The notes: generated from the letters alone by a model not told the origin. Shown: positions 7,634 to 24,012, numbered from the stretch's first letter. The stretch is DNA of 64,000 nt from Coriobacteriaceae bacterium (GCA_025992855.1 DAJPGB010000001.1:2108001-2172000), one strand, 5' to 3'. Made by a program: numbers and translations.

Positions 7634-9733
7634 TTAGGCGTTCTTGCTCATGACCTCGTCCACGATGGACTTGGGCGCGGGCTCATAAGAGTCGAACTGC
7701 ATCGTGTAGGATGCACGGCCCTGGGTCTGGGAGCGAAGGTCGGTAGCGTAACCGAACATCTCGCCCAGCGGCACCTTGGCACGGATGAGCTTGCTGTTCT
7801 TGCGATCCTCCATGCCCTCGATCTTGCCGCGGCGACCGGAGAGGTTGCCCATAACGTCGCCCATGTACTGCTCGGGGGTCTCAACCTCGACAGCCATGAT
7901 CGGCTCGAGCAGCTGCGGATCGGACTTCTTGAGGGCGTCCTTGATAGCCATGGAACCGGCGATCTTGAAGGCGGCCTCGGAGGAGTCGACCTCGTGGTAA
8001 GAACCGTCGAACAGGGTGACCTTAACGTCGAGGACCGGGAAGCCGGCGATAACACCGGTGTTCAGGGCCTCCTGGATGCCCTTGTCGATGGACGGGATGT
8101 ACTCTTTGGGCACGACGCCGCCGACGATAGCGTTGACGAACTCGTAGCCGAAGCCCTCCTCCATCTTCTCGAGCTTGATGACGGCGTGGCCGTACTGACC
8201 GCGACCACCGGACTGACGGACGAACTTGCCCTCAGCCTTCTCGACGTCGTGACCAGCGGTCTCGCGGTAGGCAACCTGGGGCTTACCAACGTTAGCGTCA
8301 ACCTTGAACTCGCGGAGCAGACGGTCGACGATGATCTCGAGGTGCAGCTCGCCCATGCCGGCGATAATGGTCTGGCCGGTCTCGTGGTTGGTGGACACCT
8401 GGAAGGTCGGGTCCTCCTCGGCGAGCTTGGTCAGAGCCAGGGACATCTTGTCCTGCTCGGCCTTGGTCTTGGGCTCGATGGCAACGTCGATAACGGGCTT
8501 AGCGAACTCGATCTTCTCGAGGACGATCTCCTTGCCCTCGGCGCACAGGGTGTCACCGGTGGTGGAGTTCTTGAAGCCGACGCAAGCGACGATGTCGCCA
8601 GCGGCAGCGTCGTCACGGTCGATACGCTCGGCGGCGTTCATCTCGAGGATGCGGCCGAGGCGCTCGCGCTGACCGTTGGAAGCGTTGACCACGTAGGAGC
8701 CGGACTCGGCGCGGCCGGAGTAAACGCGGACATAGGTGAGCTTACCGACGAACGGGTCGGTCATGATCTTGAAGACCAGGCCGGAGAAGGGCTCGTCGAA
8801 GGAAGGATGACGCTGAATCTCCTCGCCGGTGTCCGGATCGGTACCGGTGACGGCCTCGACGTCGAGCGGGCTGGGCAGGTAGTCGACGACAGCGTCGAGC
8901 AGCTCCTGAACGCCCTTGTTCTTGTAGGCGGAACCCACGAAGACGAGGTTGAGCTCGTTGGCCAGAACGCCCTTGCGCAGAGCAGCCTTGAGCTCCTCGA
9001 CGGTGAAGTCCTCCTCCATGAGGATCTTCTCCATGAGCTCGTCGTCAAAGCTGGCAGCAGCGTCAAGGAGCTCCTCGCGCTTGGTGGCAGCGATGTCGGC
9101 AAACTCAGCCGGGATCTCGTCCATCGGCTCGGGGTAGGTCATACCCTTCTCGTCGGCCTTGAAGTCCCATGCAGTCATGGTGACCAGGTCGATGACGCCC
9201 CAGAAGTTGTCCTCGGCGCCCATCGGGACCTGAGCGGCCACGGCGTTAGCATCGAGACGATCCTTCATGGTCTCGATAGCGTTGAAGAAGTCAGCGCCCA
9301 CGCGGTCATACTTGTTGATGAAGGCGATGCGGGGGACGTTGAAGGTAGAAGCCTGACGCCAAACGGTCTCAGACTGGGGCTGAACGCCGGCAACGGCGTC
9401 GAAGACGGCGACAGCGCCATCGAGGACGCGCAGGCAGCGCTCGACCTCGGCGGTGAAGTCAACGTGGCCCGGGGTGTCGATGATCTGGATGCGGTAGTCC
9501 TTACCGTCCTTGTTCCAGAAGCAGGTGGTAGCAGCGGAGGTAATGGTTACGCCGCGCTCCTGCTCCTGAACCATCCAGTCCATGGTGGCAGCGCCCTCAT
9601 GGACCTCACCGATCTTGTGGGTCTTACCGGTGTAGTAAAGAATACGCTCGGTCGTGGTGGTCTTACCGGCATCGATGTGAGCCATGATGCCGATGTTACG
9701 GGTATCGGAAAGCTTGTACTTAGGCTTAGCCAT
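7634..9733 (-). CDS. fusA: Elongation factor G
   Basis: Ribosomal translocase GTPase. The 699-residue protein shows G1 HIDAGKTTTTERIL, the switch region, G3 DTPGHVDF, G4 NKYDRVG and the domain IV/V signature including YRETAG and GRGQYGHAVI. Length and domain order are those of bacterial EF-G. ATG 9733 is 19 nt below rpsG, as in the str operon. The usual downstream tuf is absent here and is found at 52 kb instead. Confidence 0.97.
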   Translation of the reverse strand: MAKPKYKLSDTRNIGIMAHIDAGKTTTTERILYYTGKTHKIGEVHEGAATMDWMVQEQERGVTITSAATTCFWNKDGKDYRIQIIDTPGHVDFTAEVERCLRVLDGAVAVFDAVAGVQPQSETVWRQASTFNVPRIAFINKYDRVGADFFNAIETMKDRLDANAVAAQVPMGAEDNFWGVIDLVTMTAWDFKADEKGMTYPEPMDEIPAEFADIAATKREELLDAAASFDDELMEKILMEEDFTVEELKAALRKGVLANELNLVFVGSAYKNKGVQELLDAVVDYLPSPLDVEAVTGTDPDTGEEIQRHPSFDEPFSGLVFKIMTDPFVGKLTYVRVYSGRAESGSYVVNASNGQRERLGRILEMNAAERIDRDDAAAGDIVACVGFKNSTTGDTLCAEGKEIVLEKIEFAKPVIDVAIEPKTKAEQDKMSLALTKLAEEDPTFQVSTNHETGQTIIAGMGELHLEIIVDRLLREFKVDANVGKPQVAYRETAGHDVEKAEGKFVRQSGGRGQYGHAVIKLEKMEEGFGYEFVNAIVGGVVPKEYIPSIDKGIQEALNTGVIAGFPVLDVKVTLFDGSYHEVDSSEAAFKIAGSMAIKDALKKSDPQLLEPIMAVEVETPEQYMGDVMGNLSGRRGKIEGMEDRKNSKLIRAKVPLGEMFGYATDLRSQTQGRASYTMQFDSYEPAPKSIVDEVMSKNA

Positions 9734-9752
9734 GTTAGTTCCTTACCTTAAC

Positions 9753-10226
9753 TTACCAACGATAGTGAGAGAACGCGCGGTTGGCCTCGGCCATCTTGAA
9801 GACGTCCTCACGCTTCTTGACGGAAGCGCCCAGGCCGTTGGAAGCGTCGAGGATCTCGTTGGCGAGACGCTCGGCCATGGTCTTCTCCTTGCGAGCGCGG
9901 GAGAAGTTGACGATCCAGCGGATGCCCAGAGCGGTGGAACGACGGGAGTTGACCTCCATCGGGACCTGATAGGTAGCGCCACCGACACGCTTGGGCTTAA
10001 CCTCGAGCGTGGGCTTGACGTTGTCCATAGCCTTCTTGAAGGTAGCGAGAGCGTCGCCACCCTCGGACTTCTCGGCAACGATCTCGAAAGCGGTGTAAAC
10101 GATGCGCTCAGCGGTGGCCTTCTTGCCGTCAAGAAGGACCTTGTTGATGAGCTGAGTCACCAGGCGGTTGTTGTAAACGGCGTCAGGCTGAACCTCACGA
10201 CGATTAGCTGCTGCACGACGCGGCAT
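9753..10226 (-). CDS. rpsG: 30S ribosomal protein S7
   Basis: Primary 16S rRNA binder that organises the 30S head. The 157-residue protein begins MPRRAAANRREVQPDAVYNN and contains the conserved RWIVNFSRARKEKTMAERLA region (about residues 92-115). ATG 10226 follows AAGGAG. It lies between rpsL and fusA, the standard str-operon position, where S7 often represses its own mRNA. Confidence 0.97.
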   Translation of the reverse strand: MPRRAAANRREVQPDAVYNNRLVTQLINKVLLDGKKATAERIVYTAFEIVAEKSEGGDALATFKKAMDNVKPTLEVKPKRVGGATYQVPMEVNSRRSTALGIRWIVNFSRARKEKTMAERLANEILDASNGLGASVKKREDVFKMAEANRAFSHYRW

Positions 10227-10299
10227 GTGAAATCTCCTTAAGTGTCTACCGTGCGGCCCTTAGGCGGCACACGGCGAAAGTATCAAAACGTTATCTGGC

Positions 10300-10677
10300 T
10301 TATTTAGCCTTGGGGCGCTTAGCACCGTACTTGGAACGGGCCTGCATACGGTTCTGGACCGGAGCAGCGTCGTAGGCGCCACGGATGACGTGATAACGGA
10401 CACCAGGGAGGTCACGGACACGACCGCCGCGGACGAGCACGATGGAGTGCTCCTGCAGGTTGTGGCCCTCACCCGGGATGTAAGCAGTAACTTCGATGCC
10501 GTTGACGAGGCGAACACGGGCAACCTTACGAAGAGCCGAGTTCGGCTTCTTGGGGCTCGTGGTGAAGACGCGGGTGCACACGCCGCGCTTCTGGGAGTTG
10601 TGCTGCAGAGCAGCGTTCTTGGACTTCTTGGGCACGGAACGACGGCCCTGGCGAACCAGCTGGTTAATAGTAGGCAA
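10300..10677 (-). CDS. rpsL: 30S ribosomal protein S12 (Arg at position 88)
   Basis: Decoding-centre protein, 125 residues. Lys43 in PKKPNSALRK is present, but the second decoding loop reads GGRVRDLPGVRYH, so residue 88 is Arg (CGT, 10414-10416 reverse) where most bacteria have Lys. K88R is a known streptomycin-resistance substitution in Mycobacterium tuberculosis. The start is TTG at 10677 with AAGGAG 6 nt before it. First gene of the rpsL-rpsG-fusA-rpsJ unit. Confidence 0.97.
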   Translation of the reverse strand: MPTINQLVRQGRRSVPKKSKNAALQHNSQKRGVCTRVFTTSPKKPNSALRKVARVRLVNGIEVTAYIPGEGHNLQEHSIVLVRGGRVRDLPGVRYHVIRGAYDAAPVQNRMQARSKYGAKRPKAK

Positions 10678-10770
10678 AGCGTACTCCTTCTCGAATGATT
10701 CCAGCTTTCTGTAAAGTGCAACGGCTTGAATCGAGGGGTCAGCATCCCCCTACGAAACACGCAGTTCGAT

Positions 10771-10799
10771 AGGATACGTGGCGTTAGCTGTGCCGTCAA
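10771..10799 (-). promoter_or_regulatory. Sigma-70-type promoter of rpsL operon
   Basis: On the minus strand TTGACG (10794-10799), a 17-nt spacer and TATCCT (10771-10776), about 95 nt before the rpsL start codon. Good match to the housekeeping consensus and correct orientation. Confidence 0.6.
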
Positions 10800-10883
10800 C
10801 AGACCACGCCGCCGGGCGTATCCCAAAATAGCCATATTTCCGCAAAGCCTACACAAAAGGAATCCCCTCCTGTGCGCGGGGGC

Positions 10884-11022
10884 GGATTCCCGGCCCGGGC
10901 GGCCCGCTGTTTAAGTTTGCTGCTCTACAGTCCTGCGCAAGACGGAAAGCACATTAAGTGCTTTCCTTTGCGTGCGGAACTCGCGACAAACTTAAACAGC
11001 GGGCCGCCCGGACCGGGAATCC
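10884..11022. repeat. Core-plus-variable-arm inverted element, copy A
   Basis: Arms 10884-10919 and 10987-11022 are reverse complements over 35 of 36 positions. They enclose a 67-nt core with ACAGTCCTG, then an inner hairpin at 10944-10966 (GGAAAGCAC / GTGCTTTCC, loop ATTAA) and GTGCGGAACT. The core recurs at 24 kb and twice at 45 kb, but these arms do not. It lies between the rpsL promoter and the end of the anti-sigma-like gene, and no coding function is apparent. Confidence 0.85.
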
Positions 11023-11052
11023 GACGTGCTTGTCGGGGCAACGTTCCCTTCC

Positions 11053-11098
11053 AAATAGGGACAGGTTTATTTTGGTCGGTTTTATCTGGGGAAACGTC
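11053..11098. repeat. GGGACAGG-family intergenic repeat (with TTTATTTTGG extension)
   Basis: Contains AGGGACAGGTTTATTTTGG followed by a GGTTTTATCTG block and AAACGTC. The same string with few changes is at 39827-39867, and a related inverted copy is at 12832-12868. CCAAATA can pair with TATTTTGG around GGGACAGG. It lies in the rpsL / anti-sigma intergenic region directly after copy A of the large element; the rest of this gap to 11201 holds no gene I can support. Confidence 0.6.
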
Positions 11099-11201
11099 GC
11101 GCTCCAGCGGTGATCTGCTCTCATCTGTCGCATGGAAATCGGCGGCGTTTCCATTTAACGCAAAAGAGGCCGCTTCCCCTAGTAGGAAGCGACCCCAAAT
11201 C

Positions 11202-12278
11202 TTACGAATAGACGATGGTAAAGGGCTCTTTCGTTTCGGTCTCCCCTGTTGATGTATACCTCACAATTTCAAGGGTTACCGAGACAACTTGATCGACATC
11301 AATCAACTTCGTTGGCACCCAGATGTTCTCTCCGCTATTGCGCCCATAAGAAAAATATAAGTTGAACACCCCTGCGTCGTCATCTTCGATAATCTGCTCC
11401 GATCCATCCTTGTAGCTGACGGTCAGCTTATTATCAACTGCTTCATAGCCCAAATCATCGATGTGCGTCTGGATGGAAAACGGGCTAATCTCAAGAGGCG
11501 AGTCACCGGAGCGGAGTTCCTTTGTATCGACGTACGCTCCAATATTGAACTCGGGTGTCGACGCCTCAAACCGCCTCGCACTCTCACCTTCACCCTCGGT
11601 CCAATGGATATTCCAGGTGACAGCATGTTGCAAATCTCGCTCGCGATCCATAGCGGCAAAGTACATCGTGCCATTAATGACAGTATCGCTTGATGTGTCC
11701 TTATCAATTGTGCTGCGTGTGTCAGGCCATTCCTCGCCGAACTTCATATCGGGCGTGCCGATGCCCTGCTCTTCTTCACCATAGAGAACAAGTTCGCCAA
11801 TCTCTGCTGCTGGCTTGTAGTAGTTAACTCCATTTGGATTGGACAACGTAAACGTCACGGCTCCGCAGCCGTTTTGGTCGATTGCCATCTCATGGATATC
11901 GAGCGTATAACCGTTACCCTCGACGGACAGATTAACCTTCTGGACTGCACCCTCCAGGCTTTGGGGCGCGATGCCATCACCAAACTCTCTGGTGTAGGTG
12001 TATTTAGTCCCCGATGAGCCACCGTTGGTCCAGGTAATGGAATCCCCATTGCCGTGGTTTCCCCAGGCTGAGGCAAAATAGCCGGAATTGACAACGGCGT
12101 AGGCGACCCCTCCGGTCGCCAGCACTCCGGCAAGGCATCCGATCACGGCAACATACAGAGGCTTCGCGTGACCCTTTCGGCGAAGCGGCTCACCAGCAGC
12201 GGCATAAAGAACACGGTCAGCAAGATCGCTATCGGCTTGGACGGACTCGAAGGCCTGCTTGATTTGGTTGGATTTCAC
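11202..12278 (-). CDS. Membrane-anchored ECF-sigma partner (DUF4179-like, putative anti-sigma factor)
   Basis: A 358-residue protein with a short cytoplasmic N-terminus (1-40), one transmembrane segment (about 41-63) and a large Tyr/Thr/Gly-rich extracytoplasmic domain. It overlaps the end of the ECF sigma gene by 50 nt and starts at GTG 12278 after GAGGAGGG, so the two are translationally coupled. This arrangement is typical of sigma/anti-sigma pairs. The extracytoplasmic region resembles DUF4179-type proteins; the anti-sigma role is inferred from context and topology only. Confidence 0.65.
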   Translation of the reverse strand: MKSNQIKQAFESVQADSDLADRVLYAAAGEPLRRKGHAKPLYVAVIGCLAGVLATGGVAYAVVNSGYFASAWGNHGNGDSITWTNGGSSGTKYTYTREFGDGIAPQSLEGAVQKVNLSVEGNGYTLDIHEMAIDQNGCGAVTFTLSNPNGVNYYKPAAEIGELVLYGEEEQGIGTPDMKFGEEWPDTRSTIDKDTSSDTVINGTMYFAAMDRERDLQHAVTWNIHWTEGEGESARRFEASTPEFNIGAYVDTKELRSGDSPLEISPFSIQTHIDDLGYEAVDNKLTVSYKDGSEQIIEDDDAGVFNLYFSYGRNSGENIWVPTKLIDVDQVVSVTLEIVRYTSTGETETKEPFTIVYS

Positions 12279-12747
12279 GGTCGCCCTCCTCTAGGATGAA
12301 CTTGAGTTTCGATCTGCCGCGAGCTAAACGCGTTCGAACTGTCGCGGCTGGTACGTGCAGCAACTCGGCAATCTCTGAAGTCGAGAAGCCCAGATAGTAA
12401 TAGAGCACGATGGGGATACGGAATCGTTCCGGAAGCCGCATGACATCTGACAGGACGGCCTTGGTCTCATCCTGCGCTGTCGAAAGCGACTCGGCCAGGT
12501 TCTCAATATCCTCCACACGCCTCCATGGCTTTCGAAAGAGCGATTTGCATTCATTGATCGTGACCCGGATAAGCCATCGACGAAGATGTTCCCAGCTCTC
12601 AAATTGCACATCGCTTTTGAACAGCTTAAGAAAGACGTCTTGTGCAACATCGTCGGCATCGGCGCGATCGCGCAGGTACGTCAATGCGATCCGAAACACG
12701 ACATCCCGGTGGTCCTCGACCGCCTGTCTAAATGCTTGTTCTTCCAT
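12229..12747 (-). CDS. ECF-type RNA polymerase sigma factor
   Basis: A 172-residue sigma-70 family protein with region 2 (YLRDRADADDVAQDVFLKLF, about residues 25-44) and region 4 (LPERFRIPIVLYYYLGFSTS then IAELLHVPAATVRTRLARGR). No region 1.1 or 3 is present, which is the ECF layout. ATG 12747 follows the strong site GGGAGGTGAT. Coupled to the downstream membrane protein. The target regulon and signal are not evident; it lies between rpoC and rpsL, interrupting the usual gene order. Confidence 0.88.
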   Translation of the reverse strand: MEEQAFRQAVEDHRDVVFRIALTYLRDRADADDVAQDVFLKLFKSDVQFESWEHLRRWLIRVTINECKSLFRKPWRRVEDIENLAESLSTAQDETKAVLSDVMRLPERFRIPIVLYYYLGFSTSEIAELLHVPAATVRTRLARGRSKLKFILEEGDREIQPNQAGLRVRPSR

Positions 12748-12831
12748 AATCACCTCCCGGTGACGTTAATGGTTCTCGATGAGGCCCTCACCTTAGATAC
12801 GCTCTTGTCGGACGAAATGTTTCAAATTCAA

Positions 12832-12868
12832 ACAGGAAAAACCGACCAAAATAAAACCTGTCCCTTTT
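12832..12868. repeat. GGGACAGG-family repeat, inverted copy
   Basis: On the minus strand reads AGGGACAGGTTTTATTTTGG followed by TCGGTTTTTCCTGT, closely related to the copy at 11053 but in the opposite orientation. ACAGG and CCTGT at its ends can pair. The gap 12748-13058 otherwise contains the nested hairpin at 12915-13014 and no supportable gene. Confidence 0.55.
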
Positions 12869-12914
12869 TGGCAAGGGATCAACGGAACGCAACAGGTTGA
12901 GCATACGCAAGCGA

Positions 12915-13014
12915 GCGGCCCCCAGAGCGTACAAGGTGGCACGAAAAAGGCAGGGCATTGACCTTTTGGTCATGCCCTGCCTTTTGAATGACAGATTGTA
13001 GCTCTGGGGGCCGC
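12915..13014 (-). terminator. rpoC terminator nested inside a second inverted repeat
   Basis: The inner hairpin 12945-12985 pairs AAAAGGCAGGGCAT and GACC with GGTCATGCCCTGCCTTTT (one bulged T, TTTT loop), a strong bidirectional intrinsic terminator below rpoC. It is enclosed by outer arms GCGGCCCCCAGAGC (12915-12928) plus TACAA, pairing with TTGTA plus GCTCTGGGGGCCGC (13001-13014), leaving about 10 unpaired nt on each side. Confidence 0.75.
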
Positions 13015-13058
13015 GCAGCGACGGAGGTCGCCGCCGTTCGTTAGAACGGCGGAACTAG

Positions 13059-17537
<4,479 letters not shown>

Positions 17538-17543
17538 AGTCAA

Positions 17544-21035
<3,492 letters not shown>

Positions 21036-21108
21036 CAGGTTTTTCCTCCTTCACGGAAATGCTCGGTGGGTTGGCGAGGCATAGCTTCGCCAGTTATCGC
21101 AACCTAAT

Positions 21109-21136
21109 AGTTTATCAGGTACCGACCGTTGGGCAA
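21109..21136 (-). promoter_or_regulatory. Possible rpoB promoter
   Basis: Minus-strand TTGCCC (21131-21136), a 16-nt spacer and TAAACT (21109-21114), about 75 nt upstream of the GTG start. It suggests rpoBC can be transcribed independently of rplJL-galU. Confidence 0.4.
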
Positions 21137-21298
21137 GAAAAGCCTTGACGCGATTGAGTTTTTGGAGTAGCAAAGTTTTTCGACAGAAAATGCGCAGGTA
21201 GATAGGTGTGCATCGAACATCTGTTCATATATTTTCTGTGAACGAGACTGCTGGTGCCGACCACTGAATGGCGGAATGGCGGCGGGGGTTAACCAGGC

Positions 21299-21468
21299 GG
21301 AAACTGCGACCCGTTTTGAGGCCTCAAACTGGGACGCAGTTTCCGGTTGAGTCCTGTTTGGGAAACTGCATCCCGTTCTGAGTCGGTATTCCGGGTCGTA
21401 GTTTCCGCTAGGGGCTCCAACCGGAAAGTGCATCCCAGAATTCGACCAAATAGTGGGGCGCGCTTTCC
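21299..21468. repeat. Alternating half-repeat array, 31-nt period (array 1)
   Basis: Six 15-nt half-repeats of the type GGAAACTGCATCCCG alternate with their reverse complement at 21299, 21330, 21361, 21392, 21423 and 21454. Every spacer is exactly 16 nt and the spacers differ in sequence. Adjacent halves can form three successive hairpins. The array lies between rpoB and galU. A second array of the same kind is at 32113-32312. The rest of the 21104-21495 gap holds no supportable gene. Confidence 0.85.
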
Positions 21469-21495
21469 GGAGCTAAGCTGCAGCTCGCATAAAAA

Positions 21496-21523
21496 ACGGG
21501 CGCGAACCGAGGTCCGCACCCGT
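21496..21523 (-). terminator. Intrinsic terminator of galU
   Basis: On the minus strand the stem ACGGGTGCG / CGCGCCCGT is followed by a run of six T. It lies 20 nt downstream of the galU stop. Confidence 0.75.
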
Positions 21524-21543
21524 AAATGTCGATGCCCGAAGGC

Positions 21544-22452
21544 TTATTTGCGCATCAAACCGCCGCGCTCGTCGATGGCGTCCCAGAAGGCGCCGGCAAA
21601 GCGAGGATCGCTTGCAGCCATGAGAGCGTTGGTGGCCATCCAGCCAGACGGGGTACCGGTATCGTAGCCCGAGAGCGGGTCGATGACGACGGCGTACATG
21701 GCCTCGCGGTCGAGCGAGCGAGCCATGGCGTCGGTCAGCTGGATCTCGCCGCCCTTACCGGCCTGCTGATCGGCCAGCAGGTCCATAACCAGCGGGCTCA
21801 GCAGGTAGCGACCGACGATGTACAGGTTGGACGGAGCCGCCTCGGGAGCAGGCTTCTCGACCAGACCGCCGATGCGCCAGACTGCGCCAGGCTCGGCATC
21901 GGCAACGCCCTCGGCGCCCTCGAGCGAACCGACGCGCTCGCCGGCGATAACGCCGTAGCGGCTGACTTCCTCGGGCGAGCAAGCAGCGACGGCAATAACC
22001 GAAGCGCCACCGTGCTCTTTGGAAACGGCGAGCATCTTGTCGCAGATGTCGCGGTTAGGCACAACGTAGTCGCCCAGAAGAACCAGGAAGTTCTCCCCTG
22101 CCACGGCGTCGGCGGCAGAGCGGATAGCATGACCGAGGCCCTTGGGCTCGTACTGATAACGGAAGTCGACCGGCATACCGCCCGCATGGGCGACGGCGTC
22201 GGCGTAGGCGTCCTTACCGCGCTCGCGCAGCAGGTTCTCGAGCGAACGATCGGGCTGGAAGTAGCTCAGCAGCTCGGGCTTACCGGGAGAGGTAACGATG
22301 ATGGCGTCGTCGACCTCCTCGGGGTCGAGTGCCTCCTCAACGACATACTGAATGACCGGCTTGTCGAGCACCGGCAGCATCTCTTTGGGCGTGCACTTAG
22401 TGCCAGGCAGAAAACGCGTGCCAAGACCGGCGGCGGGGATGATTGCCTTCAT
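21544..22452 (-). CDS. galU: UTP-glucose-1-phosphate uridylyltransferase
   Basis: Makes UDP-glucose for polysaccharide and galactose metabolism. The 302-residue nucleotidyltransferase has the N-terminal signature AAGLGTRFLPGTKCTPKEML (residues 7-26), VEEA and the GLGHA block. ATG 22452 is preferred to a TTG 9 nt upstream. It sits between rplL and rpoB, an unusual position that separates the L10 operon from the RNA polymerase genes; it has its own terminator. Confidence 0.93.
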   Translation of the reverse strand: MKAIIPAAGLGTRFLPGTKCTPKEMLPVLDKPVIQYVVEEALDPEEVDDAIIVTSPGKPELLSYFQPDRSLENLLRERGKDAYADAVAHAGGMPVDFRYQYEPKGLGHAIRSAADAVAGENFLVLLGDYVVPNRDICDKMLAVSKEHGGASVIAVAACSPEEVSRYGVIAGERVGSLEGAEGVADAEPGAVWRIGGLVEKPAPEAAPSNLYIVGRYLLSPLVMDLLADQQAGKGGEIQLTDAMARSLDREAMYAVVIDPLSGYDTGTPSGWMATNALMAASDPRFAGAFWDAIDERGGLMRK

Positions 22453-22709
22453 GTTATTCAAGGATCCTTTCGCAGGCGCAGAATGCGCCCTGTGCGTGCG
22501 GCGCGACGGCCGCAGACCAAATTGCGATACCGAATTATCTTACCGCCGGAGACATACGTCGCCGTAAGGCAAACGCAATTCTTCAGCATGTCAACGCAAA
22601 TTAATGCTCGAATGGTGCAATTTTACGCCCCAGCGGTAACAGGATTGGCACGGCGAAGACAACGGTGTTCTGCGTGCCGAGCAATGGGAATGAGGGGCCA
22701 ACACAAAAA

Positions 22710-22738
22710 AGACGGGGCTCGCATAGCGAGCCCCGTCT
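22710..22738 (-). terminator. Intrinsic terminator of rplJL
   Basis: Perfect 13-bp stem AGACGGGGCTCGC / GCGAGCCCCGTCT with a 3-nt loop and a T run on the minus strand. It sits 27 nt after the rplL stop and separates rplJL from galU-rpoBC. Confidence 0.9.
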
Positions 22739-22765
22739 GCAAAGAAATCTGGCGAGAGAGCCTGA

Positions 22766-23143
22766 TTACTTGAGGGTGACAGCAGCGCCAGCAGCCTCGA
22801 GCTTCTCCTTGGCAGCCTCGGCGTCCTCCTTCTTGGCACCCTCGAGAACAGCCTTGGGAGCGCCCTCGACGACCTCCTTGGCCTCCTTCAGGCCAAGGTT
22901 GGTGAGCTCACGGACGGCCTTGATGACCTGGATCTTGTTGTCGCCGAAGCCCTCGAGCACGACGTCAAACTCGGTCTTCTCCTCGGCCTCAGCAGCGCCA
23001 GCAGCAGGAGCGGCGACAACAGCGGCAGGAGCAGCGGCGGAAACGCCGAAGGTGTCCTCGATAGCCTTGACGAGCTCGGAAGCCTCGAGAAGGGTCATTT
23101 CCTTAAGAGCATCGATGATCTCATCGGTGGTAAGCTTAGCCAT
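22766..23143 (-). CDS. rplL: 50S ribosomal protein L7/L12
   Basis: Stalk protein that recruits translation GTPases. The 125-residue protein has the N-terminal dimerisation helices (MAKLTTDEIIDALKEMTLLE), an Ala/Pro hinge (about 38-55) and the C-terminal domain with EEKTEFDVVL and IKVIREL-like helices. ATG 23143 follows AAAGGACTT. The upstream frame extension to 23176 has no support. It lies about 100 nt after rplJ. Confidence 0.97.
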   Translation of the reverse strand: MAKLTTDEIIDALKEMTLLEASELVKAIEDTFGVSAAAPAAVVAAPAAGAAEAEEKTEFDVVLEGFGDNKIQVIKAVRELTNLGLKEAKEVVEGAPKAVLEGAKKEDAEAAKEKLEAAGAAVTLK

Positions 23144-23245
23144 TTCTAAGTCCTTTCGGTTTCCGTGCGGATGCACGGAGATCAGTTAAAACACGGCGCG
23201 AATGCGCCAGGGGTGCGGCGTTGCCGCCGCGGGTGAAAACAGCAA

Positions 23246-23767
23246 CTAGGCTGCCTTCTGCTCGGAGACCTGCTGGATCGAACGAGCGAGACCAGAGGAA
23301 ACGCCGTTGACGCAGACAGCGATGTCGCGAGCGAAACCGGAGATGAGACCGGCGATCTGGCCGAGAAGCTGATCCTTGGTGGGCAGCTCGGCGATAGCCT
23401 TAACATCATCAGCGGAAACGGCCTTGCCGTCGGAGATACCGCCCTTGATCTCAAGGACGCCCTTGGACTTAGCGGAGAAGTCCTTAAGGGCCTTAGCGGC
23501 CTCGACCGGCTCGGTCTCGTAGAACACATAAGCGACGGGGCCGGCGAGGATCTCGTCGAGCTCGGGCTGCTCCTGGTTCTTGAGAGCGATCTTGACCAGG
23601 TTGTTCTTGTAGACCTTCATCTCGGCGCCGCACTCGCGAAGCTGATGACGCAGCTCCTGAGCCTGCTTAACCGTCAGACCGTTGTAGTTGACGACGAACA
23701 GACCGGCGTTCTCGGCGATACGGGACTCGATCTCTGCAACCTTGTCGATTTTGTACTGCTGGGGCAT
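23246..23767 (-). CDS. rplJ: 50S ribosomal protein L10
   Basis: Anchors the L7/L12 stalk to 23S rRNA and commonly represses its own operon. The 173-residue protein matches L10 over its length (VAEIESRIAENAGLFVVNYN, then KNNLVKIAL). GAGGAGGT precedes ATG 23767. It is preceded by a roughly 210-nt leader containing a terminator-like hairpin. In most bacteria rplA is directly upstream, but here it is 25 kb away. Confidence 0.96.
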   Translation of the reverse strand: MPQQYKIDKVAEIESRIAENAGLFVVNYNGLTVKQAQELRHQLRECGAEMKVYKNNLVKIALKNQEQPELDEILAGPVAYVFYETEPVEAAKALKDFSAKSKGVLEIKGGISDGKAVSADDVKAIAELPTKDQLLGQIAGLISGFARDIAVCVNGVSSGLARSIQQVSEQKAA

Positions 23768-23839
23768 GAATTACACCTCCTCGAATTCTTTCCGGGCACG
23801 GTCCGCCACAAGGACGTGACGGGGGCATGTCCAAAAAGA

Positions 23840-23869
23840 AAGCCCCCGCGCTGCATGAGCGACGGGGGC
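23840..23869 (-). promoter_or_regulatory. rplJ leader attenuator hairpin (L10 leader candidate)
   Basis: On the minus strand GCCCCCG pairs with CGGGGGC around a 14-nt loop and is followed by TTTCTTTTT, a terminator about 70 nt upstream of rplJ. GCCCCCGTC occurs again just downstream (near 23818-23826), so an alternative pairing is possible. L10-type leaders are a known autoregulatory device for this operon; the assignment is by position. Confidence 0.55.
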
Positions 23870-23983
23870 GAGAAGACATATCTACTCGACCACCTCGGCT
23901 GGCGGGATATCCCATTAAGCTTGCGGGCGAAGCCCGTTTGCGCCGGCTGTCTCTGGCAGCGGATTCGTGCGTGAACCGAAAGT

Positions 23984-24012
23984 ATTATGGCGGGGACCCC
24001 GGCGTCGGTCAA
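23984..24012 (-). promoter_or_regulatory. Promoter of rplJL
   Basis: Minus-strand TTGACC (24007-24012), a 17-nt spacer and CATAAT (23984-23989). This would give a leader of roughly 210 nt before rplJ that includes the attenuator hairpin. Confidence 0.6.

Noticed and set aside
7364..9751. A 795-codon plus-strand frame opposite fusA
   Set aside because: Antisense shadow of EF-G, with low-complexity composition and no protein family features.
12788..12973. A 61-codon minus-strand frame between the sigma gene and rpoC
   Set aside because: It runs through a terminator hairpin and a GGGACAGG repeat and lacks a ribosome site.
21104..21519. Open frames across the galU-rpoB spacer (76 and 109 codons)
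   Set aside because: Their peptides simply translate the 31-nt alternating array and change frame with it; no start signals.
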